Part shown: piece by piece, positions 1 to 17,087 of the stretch
Position numbering within the stretch: the stretch's first letter is position 1
How the letters are laid out: each line of letters starts with the position of its first letter
Origin: Nissolia schottii
Taxonomy: Eukaryota > Streptophyta > Magnoliopsida > Fabales > Fabaceae
DNA: 64,000 bases
Direction: 5' to 3'
Assembly: GCA_003254905.1 (NCBI GenBank)
Contig: QANU01056703.1
Coordinates: 342,391 to 406,390, forward strand
The notes under the pieces: model-generated
Databases searched by the model: none
The model's input: only the letters and a program-made list of their open reading frames with translations
Told to the model about the DNA's origin: nothing
Program-made: the position numbers and the translations under genes

Positions 1-104
1 ATTTTTCTTTTTGCATAGCCATGAGAAATGAACAAAAGAATATTATACAATGAATGATTCCTCATGTTGAAACTTATCCCAAATGCCCAATGCACAAAAC
101 TTAG

Positions 105-265
105 CTCCATTTCCTTGCATCCATTTCATCAAGTTCTCCAATAACACAATGACACATACATTTTTTTCTCTAATTCACTAAAGCCCACTTACAAAGTTAC
201 TCAAAAAATGTGCATGTGTCATTGTGTGATTGGAGAACTTGATGAAATAGATGTATGGAAATGAG
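105..265. repeat. Foldback/MITE-like inverted repeat inside repeat unit
   Basis: About 50-bp arms are inverted copies of each other: 'ccatttcatcaagttctcc' on the left and 'ggagaacttgatgaaatag' on the right, each continuing outward with 'ccatttcc'/'ggaaatg'. A spacer of about 45 bp separates them. The same structure lies in unit copies 2 (about 6105-6260) and 3 (about 8130-8285), so it was present before the unit multiplied. Confidence 0.75.
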
Positions 266-548
266 GTAAGTTTACATATATAATATATAAACAAGTCATA
301 AACACAACACTATAAAATTAAAGGCACCAAAACAGTTAAAGGTGTGAGAGTGAGAATGAGAAATAGGAAAAAGTATCAAGTCTCTCAATCCCTAAATTTG
401 AAGAATTTGATTTTCTTACAGGGAAAAGTAAAGTATTGAGAGTATTTTTTTTATTAGTGAATCGATAAGTAATTAAAAAAAGTAAATAAAAAAATATGAG
501 TAAGAAAAGTAAGTTGTAGTGTATAATATATGTATATATAAATTTATT

Positions 549-553
<5 letters not shown>

Positions 554-583
<30 letters not shown>
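554..583. repeat. (AT)n microsatellite
   Basis: A pure AT dinucleotide run. Copy 3 has it at 8545-8577. In copy 2 it is replaced by a single N at 6540, where an assembler probably collapsed the run and about 70 bp beside it. Confidence 0.95.
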
Positions 584-585
<2 letters not shown>

Positions 586-1689
586 TTGTTCTGACTTGGT
601 CCATAGGGGATTGAGAATGTGTCAGTGGCAAATGGTGTAGTCCCTTAGAGGATTCGAGCTCTTGGTTTAAAAAACGTGCCTGGGAGAGGGACCTACAAAG
701 GACTCTGATGGCAAAGTCAGAACACAATCTTGTTCTTAGGGATGGCAATGGACAAAACTTACCTTTGACATACAATATATCCATTGTTTATGGTGTGAGC
801 ATAGGGAGGAGGAGGCATTATGCTTAATACGTGTTGAGTAGGGGTGATGGGGCTCTCCCCATACTGTGGTAATTTCCCATGGTCTCGTGGGTGGCAGCTA
901 CTTGCACACCTTCGTGCCAAGTTGTAGGTCGTGGGGAGAAAGGGGACTCCTTGGCCTGAGGTGCTTAGGACCGAATTATTCTGGTCCTATACGCTAAGTT
1001 CCCTCCTGGGTCGCCATGTTAGGCCTTGTTATTAGGCCTCCTAGGTTGAGTTTGATACACAAACCCTAAGCTTAGTCGTTACCAGAGGCAGTGTCCAAGC
1101 TTATAAGAGATTTGTCAACCCTGAGCTTAGCACGAGTCCCTGGCTCAGGAAATTGCTGATTTGCTGAGCTCAATCAAGTTCATCAGCTACCTTGCTCATT
1201 GGTAAGACCAAGCTCTTGGTGATGGTCTCTAGCCCCTGCTGAGCAATCTTACCCATTTCTAGGCTCCTTGTGGAAAATGTTTCTTGTATGGTGTATGTGC
1301 TAGCTGGCAAAGCGTGGGGTGTGAAGCGCTTCCACGTGTAAGCACGACGGTTCGTGACATGACCCTTGATGCGACCATCATTATGATGGCTATCTAGGCT
1401 AGGCTAAGTAGTTTACGTTCATTTGATCAATTCTGATAAGATCTGAGCTCGTGATCCTTTTAATTGTGAGATGGGATGTGTCTCTTGCTATTTCATTTAT
1501 CAACGGTCAAATTTGGAGTGAAAAGGGAGAGGCAAACTCTTTAAATAGAGAAAGGCCAAAAAGGAGTTTTTATCTATTAATGTTTATTTAATTATGCACA
1601 TCATTGCAATAAAGTATTAAGATGTTATTAAATTTACTTTGTTATTAAATTTATTCTATAATTAAATATATGTTTGTGGATATTAAAAA

Positions 1690-2000
1690 TTACAGATAAT
1701 GAAGATGATGAACAATCACATGATCCACCGCCTTTTCTATGCACCTTTGATGTTGACGGTATGCGTGCAATGGATTTTGGACACATGAGAAAGGATTATG
1801 GTGCAATAGATGATCTCTACAAAGAAAAAAAATTTCAATGATAAAGATGCAGTCAAAATAATTGTTACAAATCATTGCATGTGGGCCGGGGTAGATTATA
1901 AAGTGAACGAGTCAGACCCGACAACATATTACTGTAAATGCAAATACTTTGGCAATAGGTGTCAATGTCTTATTAAGACAACATTGATATAGAACAAGAG
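1690..2000 (+). mobile_element. Mutator-like (MULE) transposase N-terminal fragment
   Basis: Plus-strand translation gives a stretch resembling the MuDR-type DNA-binding domain of plant MULE transposases: a phenylalanine- and lysine-rich lead ('KEKKFNDKDAVKIIV'), then 'YKVNESDPTTYYCKCKY' and 'RCQCLIKTT', with the usual Cys spacing. An upstream acidic run precedes it, with a frame change near 1810-1830. Nothing resembling the MULE catalytic domain follows; a LINE piece begins instead. It is a dead 5' fragment. Confidence 0.6.
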
Positions 2001-2009
2001 AACCCGTCA

Positions 2010-2680
2010 AAGGAATGCTAGACATAGAAGTTGGTTTTTCTTCTTCTTTTTTTTCTGCCAAGGAACACAATGCGCTACATGGCCTTGGACTTTTGAACAT
2101 TGAAACTGCCTCAAAAACCTCAAGAACTTGCATGATCAGCCACATATTTTTTTTTCTATAGCTTTATAAAACAACAAGATGTCATCAACAAAAAATAAGT
2201 GAGAAATTCTGACGCTACCTTGCAATAAACAAATCGGTTGCCACCAACCCTCCTCTACCTTATCCAAAATCAGATGAGATAGTTTCTCCATGCGAAGGAC
2301 AAATAGATAAAGAGATAATGGATCACCTTAACTTAGACCACGAGTAACTAAGAACCATTCCAAAGCAATAGAGAAGTGAAGGAGACACAAAACATGATGA
2401 GACGTACCATGTGCTTCGGGAAGCCAAATTCATGCAATGTGTTAGCTAGGAAGCTCCACTCCACACTATCATAGGCCTTGTGGAGATCAGTTTTAATCGC
2501 CATATCACCCTTCCGCTTCTTGGACTCTTCATGTGGTGGACGACTTCTTGAACAATGACCACATTATCAATTGTGCTTCTCCCAGAAAGAAAACTCCTTT
2601 GAAAATGCCCAATCAACTTGAGAATAGAATATGAAATAAAAGCATCCTGTACCAAACGCTAGGTACTTTTTTAAGAAAGG
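2010..2680 (-). mobile_element. LINE reverse-transcriptase fragment
   Basis: Read on the minus strand, three frames together show plant L1-type RT motifs in order: 'QRSFLSGRSTIDNVVIVQEV' near 2560-2600, a degenerate 'KIDL.KAYD'-like stretch near 2470-2500, 'GDPLS' followed by 'LFVL' near 2300, and the active-site block 'SHLFFVDDILLF' (F-V-D-D in place of F/Y-A-D-D) near 2180-2210. Stops and frame changes separate the blocks, so it is inactive. It ends against the promoter of reductase gene 1. Confidence 0.75.
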
Positions 2681-2822
2681 AAAGGTTGAAAACGTTAGGG
2701 ATTAAATGATAAAAAGTTGCTTTCACATCCAAAACGTAAGCAATGACACGCGTTACCAAAGCCGAAAAGGCCGACAATCATCTTCATTTTCACATCTTTC
2801 TCTCTTTGCATCCATTTCCCTT

Positions 2823-2830
2823 TATAAAAA
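2823..2830 (+). promoter_or_regulatory. TATA box of reductase gene 1
   Basis: TATAAAAA lies 59 bp before the ATG. A pyrimidine-rich tract ('tttctctctttgcatc') precedes it. The same TATA sequence at the same 59-bp distance is present before gene 2 (10904-10911), and similarity of the two upstream regions extends back to about 2705/10700, marking the approximate 5' duplication boundary. Confidence 0.7.
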
Positions 2831-2857
2831 GTCGCCAAAACGCATAATACCAACTGA

Positions 2858-5387
<2,530 letters not shown>

Positions 5388-5749
5388 GAGCATAAGTTAT
5401 CTTGCTCCACTTTGGTGTTTATGAATTTGTGATTCAAACTTCAGTGACTCTTCATGATAAATGTAGTTGGTAGAGTATGCAATCTTGTTCACTTCTAATT
5501 TTCATGCAATGGAAAGAGATCTGTATATTTACTTTTGTTCTTGATTAATCAGCTGTGATTATTTGAGTTTTGCATGATTGTGTTAGGATGCTTTTAAGTT
5601 AAAAGAGAACAGCCCGTTTGTTGTGTAAATATTTCTTTTGTAGTTTGTTTTTGAGAGTCTCTCTAACCAATTTTTGAAAAGGCATCAAAATAGCATTTTT
5701 GAAGTGTAACTTTTAATTTTTTTAATTATTTAAAATTTTATTTATGGAT
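5388..5749 (+). other. 3' flank of reductase gene 1
   Basis: Similarity to the 3' flank of gene 2 (14400-14630) runs to about 5600, so this includes the 3' UTR and the duplicated downstream DNA. No clear canonical AATAAA is seen close to the stop. After about 5690 the sequence becomes AT-rich and merges into repeat unit copy 2. Confidence 0.5.
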
Positions 5750-7377
5750 TTTAATTAAAAATTCTTTAGAAGAAAGGTTAAAATTGTTTTGATATTAAGT
5801 GAGGAGGAGAACTTGTGTCCTCTCGATAGGAGGGTTCGTGGGCTAGGTTAGGAGGAACTTAAGGTTGTCCAAATTTAACTCTATATTTTGGTTGGGTCAA
5901 ATCTTAATTTTAAACCTGACTCTATGTCTGATATTTTTGAGCTGAGTTTAAACTAGGTTTTAGTAGGGTGGTCCGAGCCAATGTTGTCTTGGAAGTACCA
6001 TTTTTCTTTTTTGCATAGCCAAGAAAAATGAACAAAAGAATATTATACAATGAATGATTCCTCATGTTGAAATTTATGCCAAATGCCCAATGCACAAAAC
6101 TTAGCTCCATTTCCTTGCATCTATTTCATCAAGTTCTCCAATAACACAATGACACCTACACATATTTTCACTAAAGCCCACTTACAAAGTTACTCAAAAA
6201 ATGTGCATGTGTCATTGTGTGATTGGAGAACTTGATGAAATAGATGTATGGAAATTGAGGTAAATTTAATAATATATAAACAAGTCATAAACACAACACT
6301 ATAAAATTAAAGGCACCAAAACAATTAAAGGTGTGAGAGTGAAAATGAGAAATACAGAAAATTATCGAGTCTCTCAATCCCTAAATTTGAATAATTTGAT
6401 TTTCTTACCGGGAAAAGTAAAGTAGTGAGAGTATTTTTTTCTTATTAGTGAATCGATAAGTAATTAAAAAAAAGTAAATAAAAAATATGAGTAAGAAAAA
6501 TAAGTTGTAGTGTATAACATACATATAAATTTATTAAAANTAGTCCCTTAGAGGATTCGAGCTCTTGGTTTCAAAAACGTGCCTGGGAGAGGGACCTGGA
6601 AAGGACTCTGATGACAAAGTCAAAACACAATCTTGTTCTTAGGGATACATTGGACAAAACTTACCTTTGACATACAATAGGTCCATTGTTTATGGTGTGA
6701 GCATAGGGAGGAGGAGGCATTTTGCTTAATACGTGTTGAGTAGGGGTGATGGGGCTCTCCCCATACTGTGGTAATTTCCCATGGTCTCGTGGGTGGCAGC
6801 TACTTGCACACCTTCATGCCAAGTTGTAGGTCGTGGGGAGAAAGGGGACTCCTTGGCCTGAGGTGCTTAGGACCGAATTATTCTGGTCCTATACGCTAAG
6901 TTCCCTCCTGGGTCGCCATGTTAGGCCTTGTTATTAGGCCTCCTAGGTTGAGTTTGATACACAAACCCTAAGCTTAGTCGTTACCAGAGGCAGTGTCCAA
7001 GCTTATAAGAGATTTGTCAACCCTGAGCTTAGCACGGGTCCCTGGCTCAGGAAATTGCTGATTTGTTGAGCTCAATCAAGTTCATCAGCTACCTTGCTCA
7101 TTGGTAGGACCAAGCTCTTGGTGATGGTCTCTAGCCCCTGCCGAGCAATCTTACCCATTTCTAGGCTCCGTGTGGAAAATGTTTCTTGTATGGTGTGTGT
7201 GTGCTAGCTGGCAAAGCGTGGGGTGTGAAGCACTTCCACGTGTAAGCACGTCGGTTCGTGACATGACTCTTGATGCGACCATCATTATGATGGCTATCTA
7301 GGCTAGGTAGTTTACGTTCATTTGATCAATTCTGATGAGATCAGAACCAGTGCTTCTTTTAATTGTGAGATGGGATG
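5750..7377. repeat. ~1.5-kb low-copy repeat unit, copy 2, with assembly N at 6540
   Basis: Same order as copies 1 and 3, starting with 'attctttagaagaaaggtta' and including the foldback. At 6540 one N replaces the (AT)n run and the following roughly 70 bp found in the other copies. The unit stops at the start of an LTR-like sequence. Confidence 0.8.
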
Positions 7378-7764
7378 TGTAACATCCCGATTTTCTCTTA
7401 GAGGAATAATCGTGATTAATTAATTTTTAATCATGATTAGAGAATTGAGATGGGAAATTTTAGCTAAAATATCCCTAGGAATTTGGACGTGTCGCGGTAG
7501 AAATTTCGGCAGACAACCGAACAGCCGTTGTTCGCCGATGAAATTTGGCACGCAAAACGGTGTACGTGAAAATAATTTTCCGGAGAAAAAATTCACAAAC
7601 ACCTTCAAACATTAATACCCTTAGGTAGGTGGGAAATTGAGGATCGCGACGGTCCAAACGGAATATTTTTCGGACGACTGTGCGCGACGCACCGACACTG
7701 CGAACGATAAAACACGAGCGAACCGGAACCGGAATAAAATGAAATTTCAGCAGCTACAAGAAGA
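7378..7764 (+). mobile_element. LTR-like fragment inserted in repeat copy 2, cut by N
   Basis: The sequence begins TGTAACATCCCGATTTTCTC, a start typical of plant Ty3/gypsy LTRs, exactly where copy 1 continues with unrelated sequence. It is CpG-rich compared with its surroundings and ends at the N at 7765, so its other end and target duplication are not visible. The family is inferred from the terminus only. Confidence 0.45.
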
Positions 7765-7765
7765 N

Positions 7766-8539
7766 ATTTTAATTAAGAATTCTTTAGAAGAAAGCTTAAA
7801 ATTGTTTTTGATATTAATTGAGGGGAAGAACTTGTGTCCTCTCGATCAGAGGGTTCGTGGGCTGGGTTAGGACGAAGTTAAGGTTGGTCGAATTGAACTC
7901 TATATTTTGGTCGGGTCAAATCTTAATTTTAAACTTGGCTCTATGTCTGATATGTTTGAACTGAGTTTAAACTAGGTTTTAATAGGGTGGTCCAAGCCAA
8001 TGTTGTCTTGGAAGTACCATTTTTCTTTTAGTATAGCCAAGAGAAATAAACAAAAGAATATTATACAATGAATGATTCCTCGTGTTGAAACTTATCCCAA
8101 ATGCCCAATGCACAAAACTTAGCTCCATTTCCTTGCACCCATTTGATCAAGTTCTCAATAACACAATGACAAATGCACATTTTTTCTGTAATTCACTAAA
8201 GCCCACTTACAAAGTTACTCAAAAAATGTGCGTGTGTCATTGTGATTGGAGAACTTGATGAAATAGATGTATGGAAATGGAGGTAAATTTACATATACAA
8301 TATATAAACAAGTCATAAACACACCAAAACAATTAAAGGTGTGGGAGTGAGAATGAGAAACAAGGAAATGTATCGAGTCTCCCAATCCCTAAATTTGAAG
8401 AATTTGATTTTCTTACAGGGAAAAGTAAAGTGGTGAGTATTTTTTCTTATTAGTGAATCGATAAGTAATTAAAAAAAGTAAATAAAAAATATGAGTAAGA
8501 AAAATAAGTTGTAGTGTATAATATACATATAAATTTATT

Positions 8540-8580
<41 letters not shown>

Positions 8581-9275
8581 ACTTGGTCCATGGGGGTTTG
8601 AGAATGTGTCAGCGGCAAATGGTGTAGTCCCTTGGAAGATTCGAGCTCTTGGGTTCAAAAACGTGCCTGGGAGGAGGACATTTAAAGGGCTTTGATGGCA
8701 AAGTCAGAACACAATCTTGTTCTTAGGGATGCAATGGACAAAACTTACCTTTGCCATACAATATGTCCACTATTTATAGTGTAAGCATAGAGAGGAGGAG
8801 GCATTGTGCTTGACACGTGTTGAATAGGGGTGATGGGGCTCTCCCCATTCTAAGGTAATTTCGCACGTTCTTGTGGGTGGCAGCTACTTGCACACCTTTT
8901 GTGCTAAGTCGTAGGTCGTGGGGAGAATGGAGAAAGGGGACTCCTTGGCCTAAGGTGCTATGGACCGAATTAGTCCAGGCTTATACACTAAATTCCGTCC
9001 TGGGCTGCCATGTTGGGCCTTGTAGGCCTCCTAGGCTGAGTCTAATACACAAACCCTAAGCTTGGTCATTACTAGCCGGCAGTGTTCGAGCTTATAAGAG
9101 ATTTGTCGACCCCGAGCTCAGCATAAGCCCCTGGCTCGAGAAATTGCTAAGACCAAGCTCTTGGTGATGGTCTCTAGCCCCTACCGAGCAATGTTACCCA
9201 GTTCTAGGCTCCGTGGGGAAAATGTTTCTTGTATGGTGTGTGCTAGTTGGCAAAGCGTAGGGCATGAAGCATCAC
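7766..9275. repeat. ~1.5-kb low-copy repeat unit, copy 3
   Basis: Begins directly after the N at 7765 with 'attttaattaagaattcttta' and follows the same order as copy 2, including the foldback and (AT)n at 8545-8577. It diverges from the others after 'ggcaaagcgtagggc' near 9265. Confidence 0.8.
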
Positions 9276-9299
9276 AAAATTTAGAAAAATAAGAACCAG

Positions 9300-9492
9300 A
9301 ATAAAAAGAGAAAACAAAAGCAAAAACCAAATATGTCCCTAGTGTTTCAAGTTTGTCAAACAACCCTTTGATTCCCTCGTTAAGACTTAGAAGTTTCGCT
9401 TGACTTTTTTGTGTCATCTTGTTTTTATGAGTTTTGTAGGCATTTCCAAGAAGGTCACCATATCTTCCAAGTGTGAACAAGTGCTGTGTCAA
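9300..9492 (-). mobile_element. Possible FAR1/MULE-type transposase C-terminal scrap
   Basis: A minus-strand open stretch ('RYGDLLGNAYKT', 'LLSLNEGIKGLFDKLETL') has the composition of the helical C-terminal region of FAR1-related, MULE-derived proteins. There are no diagnostic catalytic or zinc-finger residues, so this is a weak guess. It could be non-coding. Confidence 0.18.
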
Positions 9493-9520
9493 GGAACAAT
9501 TAACATCACCAAATTAATTC

Positions 9521-9903
9521 AAGCAAGAGTGCTCAAACATTATACAATGGGATGCGCAAACATTATGTGAAAGATGAACAAACTGTAACCCGTTATCAGA
9601 ATTTTATCCAAAGCATTTAACAAAACAAGCAAGTGTGCTCAAACATTATAAGATGGGATGCGCAAACATTATGTGAAAGATGAACAAACTTTAACACGTT
9701 AGCAGAATTTTGTCTAAAGCACTTAACAAAACAAGCAAGAGTGCTCAAACATTATACGATGGGATGCGCAAACATTATGTGAAAGATGAACAAACTTTAA
9801 CACGTTATCAAAATTTTGTCCAAAGCACTTAATACGATGGGATATGCAAACATTATTTGAAATATGAACAAACCTCAACACGCTATCAGAATTTTGTCCA
9901 AAG
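9521..9903. repeat. 106-bp tandem repeat, about 3.6 copies
   Basis: The unit begins 'aagcaagagtgctcaaacat' at 9521, 9627 and 9733, exactly 106 bp apart. A fourth, shortened copy runs to about 9903. Each unit holds the CAAACATTAT word twice. It lies about 1 kb upstream of reductase gene 2. Confidence 0.85.
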
Positions 9904-10690
9904 GGGAATGCAAGCAACACATACACATAGTACGGAAACATTATGTGAAAAATGTGCAAACATTATAGGCACAATACGCAAACATTATACTCGCTATTTT
10001 TTTCCGAAAACAATGACTGTTGTTTAATCCTTCTTTTAAACGAAATGCATTTGAACAAAAGTTGGAGAAAGTTAGATGGATTCCAAATCGACAAAGAAAA
10101 CCCTAATACCAACATTAATCACACCACAGATGCAAAAACCCTAGAGAACAGTTTCGAGAACACAAACAACGTGGGATGCAAGCAACTCGCACACACTATG
10201 TGCAAACTTTAACACACATAGTGCTCAAACATTATACATACACTACAGAAGTGGCTCACTGACTTCGCAAGAAAAAGGTAGATCTTTGTTTAAATGAAAT
10301 GCATTCAGCCAAATGCGAAAGGAAAAACAAATGAGGAACAAAAACCTAACCAGTGTTCGTGTCTTACTTTCTTCTTCTGTTGTTTTCTTGGAGGAAGCTT
10401 GTGCATAGATCACAATGAACTCGCAGGAACAAAGAGGAGAGCGAAGAACGAAGGTTGAGGTCGCAGAGAACGAAGAGAACGAAGATGACGAAGTGCGAGC
10501 GAAGAGACGAAAGTTTTTTCTGGAATCCCTATTTTTTGCAATGACAGGAAGTTAAAACGAATGAAGCATAAGCGGGAAGCGTGACTTTACGCGCGTGTTG
10601 GTGAGAGTAGGAGAGAGAGTGGATGAGGCGGTTATTTTGGGGAGCCCAACGTATTTCAATACATACATGTGTATGTATGTTGTATATGGA
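9904..10690. other. Non-coding spacer rich in CAAACATTAT words
   Basis: Further CAAACATTAT-like words occur to about 10240, then a purine-rich stretch ('gaacgaagagaacgaagatg') near 10440-10500. No gene is seen. Confidence 0.5.
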
Positions 10691-10903
10691 TGTACCGTTA
10701 TATATTAGATGATAAAAGGTTTTTACATCCAAAACGTACACTAGATAACAAGAAGCCAGTGCTTTCACATCCGTAGTATGATACAACGACACATGGAAAC
10801 ATTGTTCAATCAAAAAACGTAAGCAATGACCCATGCATTATCAAAGACGAAACGGCCGCGAATCATTTTTTCACATCTTTCTCTCTTTGCATCTATTTCC
10901 CTT

Positions 10904-10911
10904 TATAAAAA
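10904..10911 (+). promoter_or_regulatory. TATA box of reductase gene 2
   Basis: TATAAAAA lies 59 bp before the ATG, identical in sequence and spacing to gene 1. Compared with gene 1, the promoter has an extra stretch of about 75 bp near 10730-10815, so the two copies differ in upstream sequence. Confidence 0.7.
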
Positions 10912-10938
10912 GTCGCCGAAACGCACAATGCCAACTGA

Positions 10939-14399
<3,461 letters not shown>

Positions 14400-15214
14400 G
14401 AGCATAAGTTATCTTGCTCCACTTTGGTGTTTTTGTGATTCAAACTTCAGTGACTCTTTATGATAAATGGAGTTGGTAGAATATGCAACTTGTTCACCTC
14501 TAATTTTCATGCAATGGAAAGAGATTTTTATATTTACTTTTGTACTTGATTAATCAGCTGTGATTATTTGAGTTTTGCATGATTGTGTTAGGATGCGTTT
14601 AAGTTAAAAGAGAATAACACGTTTGCATGATTGTGTCGGGCCCATCATCTCACTTCTGGGAATGAGAGATCCATTGTGGTTGATCCCTGCACTTCTAGGG
14701 ATACGGTTTGCAACCTTATTCAACATGAGAAACTATCCATTTCTATATACATGCATGACAATTTCTTTTTGAATCTAGGAATCATTCTTCCCTTCACCTC
14801 TGTTTAGATGGTAGGGATGCTTTGTCTAAATGCCGCTCCATCTCAAATTCACTCAAATGGATGGGCCTTTACTCGTTCATTTGAGGTGCTCATGAAGCAC
14901 CTCAAGATTGATCCCCATTGAAGTTTTCTTTTATTTCTTCCAAGCCCAGGGGGTAAACAAAGGGGTTTGGGTTTACCTCAGCAGCCGATAGGGCTGCTCA
15001 TGTCGATCTGCAAAATTCGTGAAATCCATCCAATCTGACGCATACGGATAGAGTTGGATCGCTTGTCGGGTTAGCAGGTCAGATAACCCAAAAAAATCCT
15101 TAAAAGGGTCGGATAACGGATTCAAAAATTTTAAATACGCCAGATCCAACCCGACCGATTAATTTTAAAAAGAATAATGACTAAAAATTAAAAAACCTAA
15201 AATCCCTCACTGTC
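14400..15214. other. Spacer after reductase gene 2
   Basis: To about 14630 this is duplicated 3' flank of the gene. Between 14630 and 14980 I see no recognisable feature. At 14985-15190, 'agggctgctcatg' followed by 'ggtcggataacgg' and 'gatccaacccgacc' resembles the 'gggctg(t/c)ca' class of hAT-like non-autonomous elements, but ends and target duplication are not clear. Confidence 0.3.
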
Positions 15215-15445
15215 ACTTGCTCTTCCAGTCTTCCTCACCAGCTCACCTCGTCACTTCCTCTCTTCCCTTCCTTAGATTTCTCTCCGTCTCCAAGCTCCTA
15301 TCTTCCCTTCCCAAAAAAAAAATCCCTAACTCTTCCCTTCCTTCCTTAGGTCACTTCCTCTCTGGGCTCCTCTCTTCCATTCCCAAAAATCCCTAACTTT
15401 TCCCTTCCTTCCTTACTTCCTCTTCGGGCTCTCCCTCTCCATCAG
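15215..15445. repeat. Pyrimidine-rich degenerate repeat
   Basis: Imperfect repeats of 'tcacttcctctcttcccttcc' and 'caaaaatccctaac' recur three times. Strong CT strand bias. No coding signal. Confidence 0.5.
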
Positions 15446-15667
15446 ACCGTCACGGCATCCCTGAGTCACCGTCAACTCACTCTCTCCAACCTTGCGATGA
15501 TGACCTACAGTCATACTCAAACATTAGAGTTGACCCCACTTCGAGGGTCGTCATAATCTCTGTGGTAGTAGAGTTTGCAGATGATCAGGTCATCCCACTG
15601 TCAGTGGTTCCAATACCCTCTCAAGTTGCTTCTATTTTTTCGGCTTCGTCCACACCACATTGGTACT

Positions 15668-17082
15668 TGTTGAAAGCTTTTATTCACTTTCGTCGTTAAA
15701 TAATATATCCTCCTTTACAGCTTTTAGATACTCAAGGAATCCAATTGCAGTATAGTCGGGTATAGTCGTATCCACAGGGAGTTGCAAAAATACCGTTCTT
15801 GAGTTTTGTTAATTAAACAATGAAGTGAAAGATTGGTAAATTGTTTGATAGTTTAAATAAGTAAATAACAACATAAAACTAAAAAAGGCAACAAATCAGA
15901 GGTAGATCCGGAAGCTTGTTGGCAATTGAATCATATCATAGTTTCATGCATCCATTTACTTAGTACAATAGAATTATCATTTCATTGATTTCCCGCCACC
16001 AGTTCTTAACTTGTTCATCGCTTTCACGCATGAAAAGATCATCAGGTTTCCTTTATTAAGTTGTTACTTTCGCACACAAACTTAATAAAGTACACCAGCG
16101 TTATTCCAGATGTTAAAACGGCTAATCCTTTATTTCAGTTACGACAACAAAGAATTAGATGAATTGATTTAGTTCCAACCTATGATGCCATTCTCACGCG
16201 CAATCAAACAGTTTGAAATCATGCTTTAGGTAGCAAAGCTAAAACAAGCATTAAGCGTAAAATCATTCAAGCAAATCATAGAAACTGATAGATTCATATG
16301 CAAAAGTTACATGGATACAATCATACTACAATATTCATCAAAATCCCAAAAATAAGAGGATTAGAAATCCATCTTACAAGAGAATCTCAGAGGCAAGGTT
16401 ATGGACGCTTACCATGACACATTCTCACGCTGTCATGACAACGGCCGCCGTGCTTCCTCGATCTCCTGGCTCCTTCACCGGCCTCCTCTTTGTTGCTAAA
16501 CTAACCTAAGCTTTGAAGTACAAGAAATTTGAGAGAGAAATGAAGTATGAACTATGGAGGGATGTATCATTTGTGAGCCTCAGCCTTCCTCTATTTATAG
16601 GCAAAATTTGGAGTCACCGCTCAGCGGTTAAGGCACGCCACTGAGCGATAAGAGTCCACCACTGAGCGATTTGGTCTTCTCCGGCAGCTACAGGCTGTCA
16701 TAATAAATGCGGCGGCAGCTTTTTTTGCAGGGGCGACGCCAGCTGGTGTCATAAATGCGCTGGCTGCAAGTGGTTCCGGTGGGTACGATCGCTGAGCGGC
16801 CCAAGTACTACCGTTGAGCGGTCCTTGCTGTTTGTGCACTGAGCGGCCTTCGATTATCAGTGATCGACTGCTTCTGATTTCATCGTTTTGCTTCTTTTTT
16901 TCCTCTTTTGCCCTTTGCTCCATTTTTTTGGGATTATTCTTTAATTAATATGCTTGCATCCATCTTTAGAAATACATTATAAATCCTACAAAATTGGAGA
17001 ATTTAGTTAGATAATTCTTTAAAACATAAGCAAATAGGTGCCATTTCATTAGGTCAAAATTGTATAAATTTGGCACTTATCA
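15668..17082 (-). mobile_element. 1415-bp solo LTR (fossil), likely minus orientation
   Basis: Starts TGTTGAAAGC and ends GCACTTATCA (TG...CA), flanked by the 5-bp duplication GTACT (15663-15667 and 17083-17087). On the minus strand it reads TGATAAGTGCC... with a canonical TATA ('gcctataaatag') near 16590-16601. There is no second LTR or internal coding region within the duplicated target, so it is a solo LTR. It carries a cluster of CCGCTCAGCGG-type words upstream of that TATA. The family is unassigned. Confidence 0.8.
16617..16846. repeat. Cluster of six near-palindromic CCGCTCAGCGG words
   Basis: Exact or near copies at 16617-16627, 16639-16648, 16660-16669, 16790-16799, 16811-16821 and 16837-16846. 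The consensus CCGCT-C/G-AGCGG has complementary 5-bp arms around one central base. A second cluster lies at 42492-42787 in another LTR. Confidence 0.8.
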
Positions 17083-17087
17083 GTACT

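Larger units (their letters stand above)
1..1495. repeat. ~1.5-kb low-copy repeat unit, copy 1 (left edge cut by window)
   Basis: The stretch recurs at 5750-7377 and 7766-9275 with the same internal order: a tract starting near 'ttgcatagcc', a foldback, an (AT)n run, then a GC-richer part containing 'aggcctcctagg' and 'ctaagcttagtcgttaccag'. The copies look roughly 90-95% alike by eye. Short open frames inside are not conserved in length between copies, so I see no gene. It could be part of an LTR or another high-copy repeat, but I do not recognise the family. Confidence 0.8.

Noticed and set aside
473-784. 103-codon minus-strand frame with an isoleucine/tyrosine run
   Set aside because: The run is a translated (AT)n microsatellite, and the frame is not kept in the other two copies of the repeat unit.
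9521-9903. CRISPR-like regular spacing
   Set aside because: Whole 106-bp units are repeated, with no unique spacers. This is a plant nuclear window and the structure is an ordinary tandem duplication.
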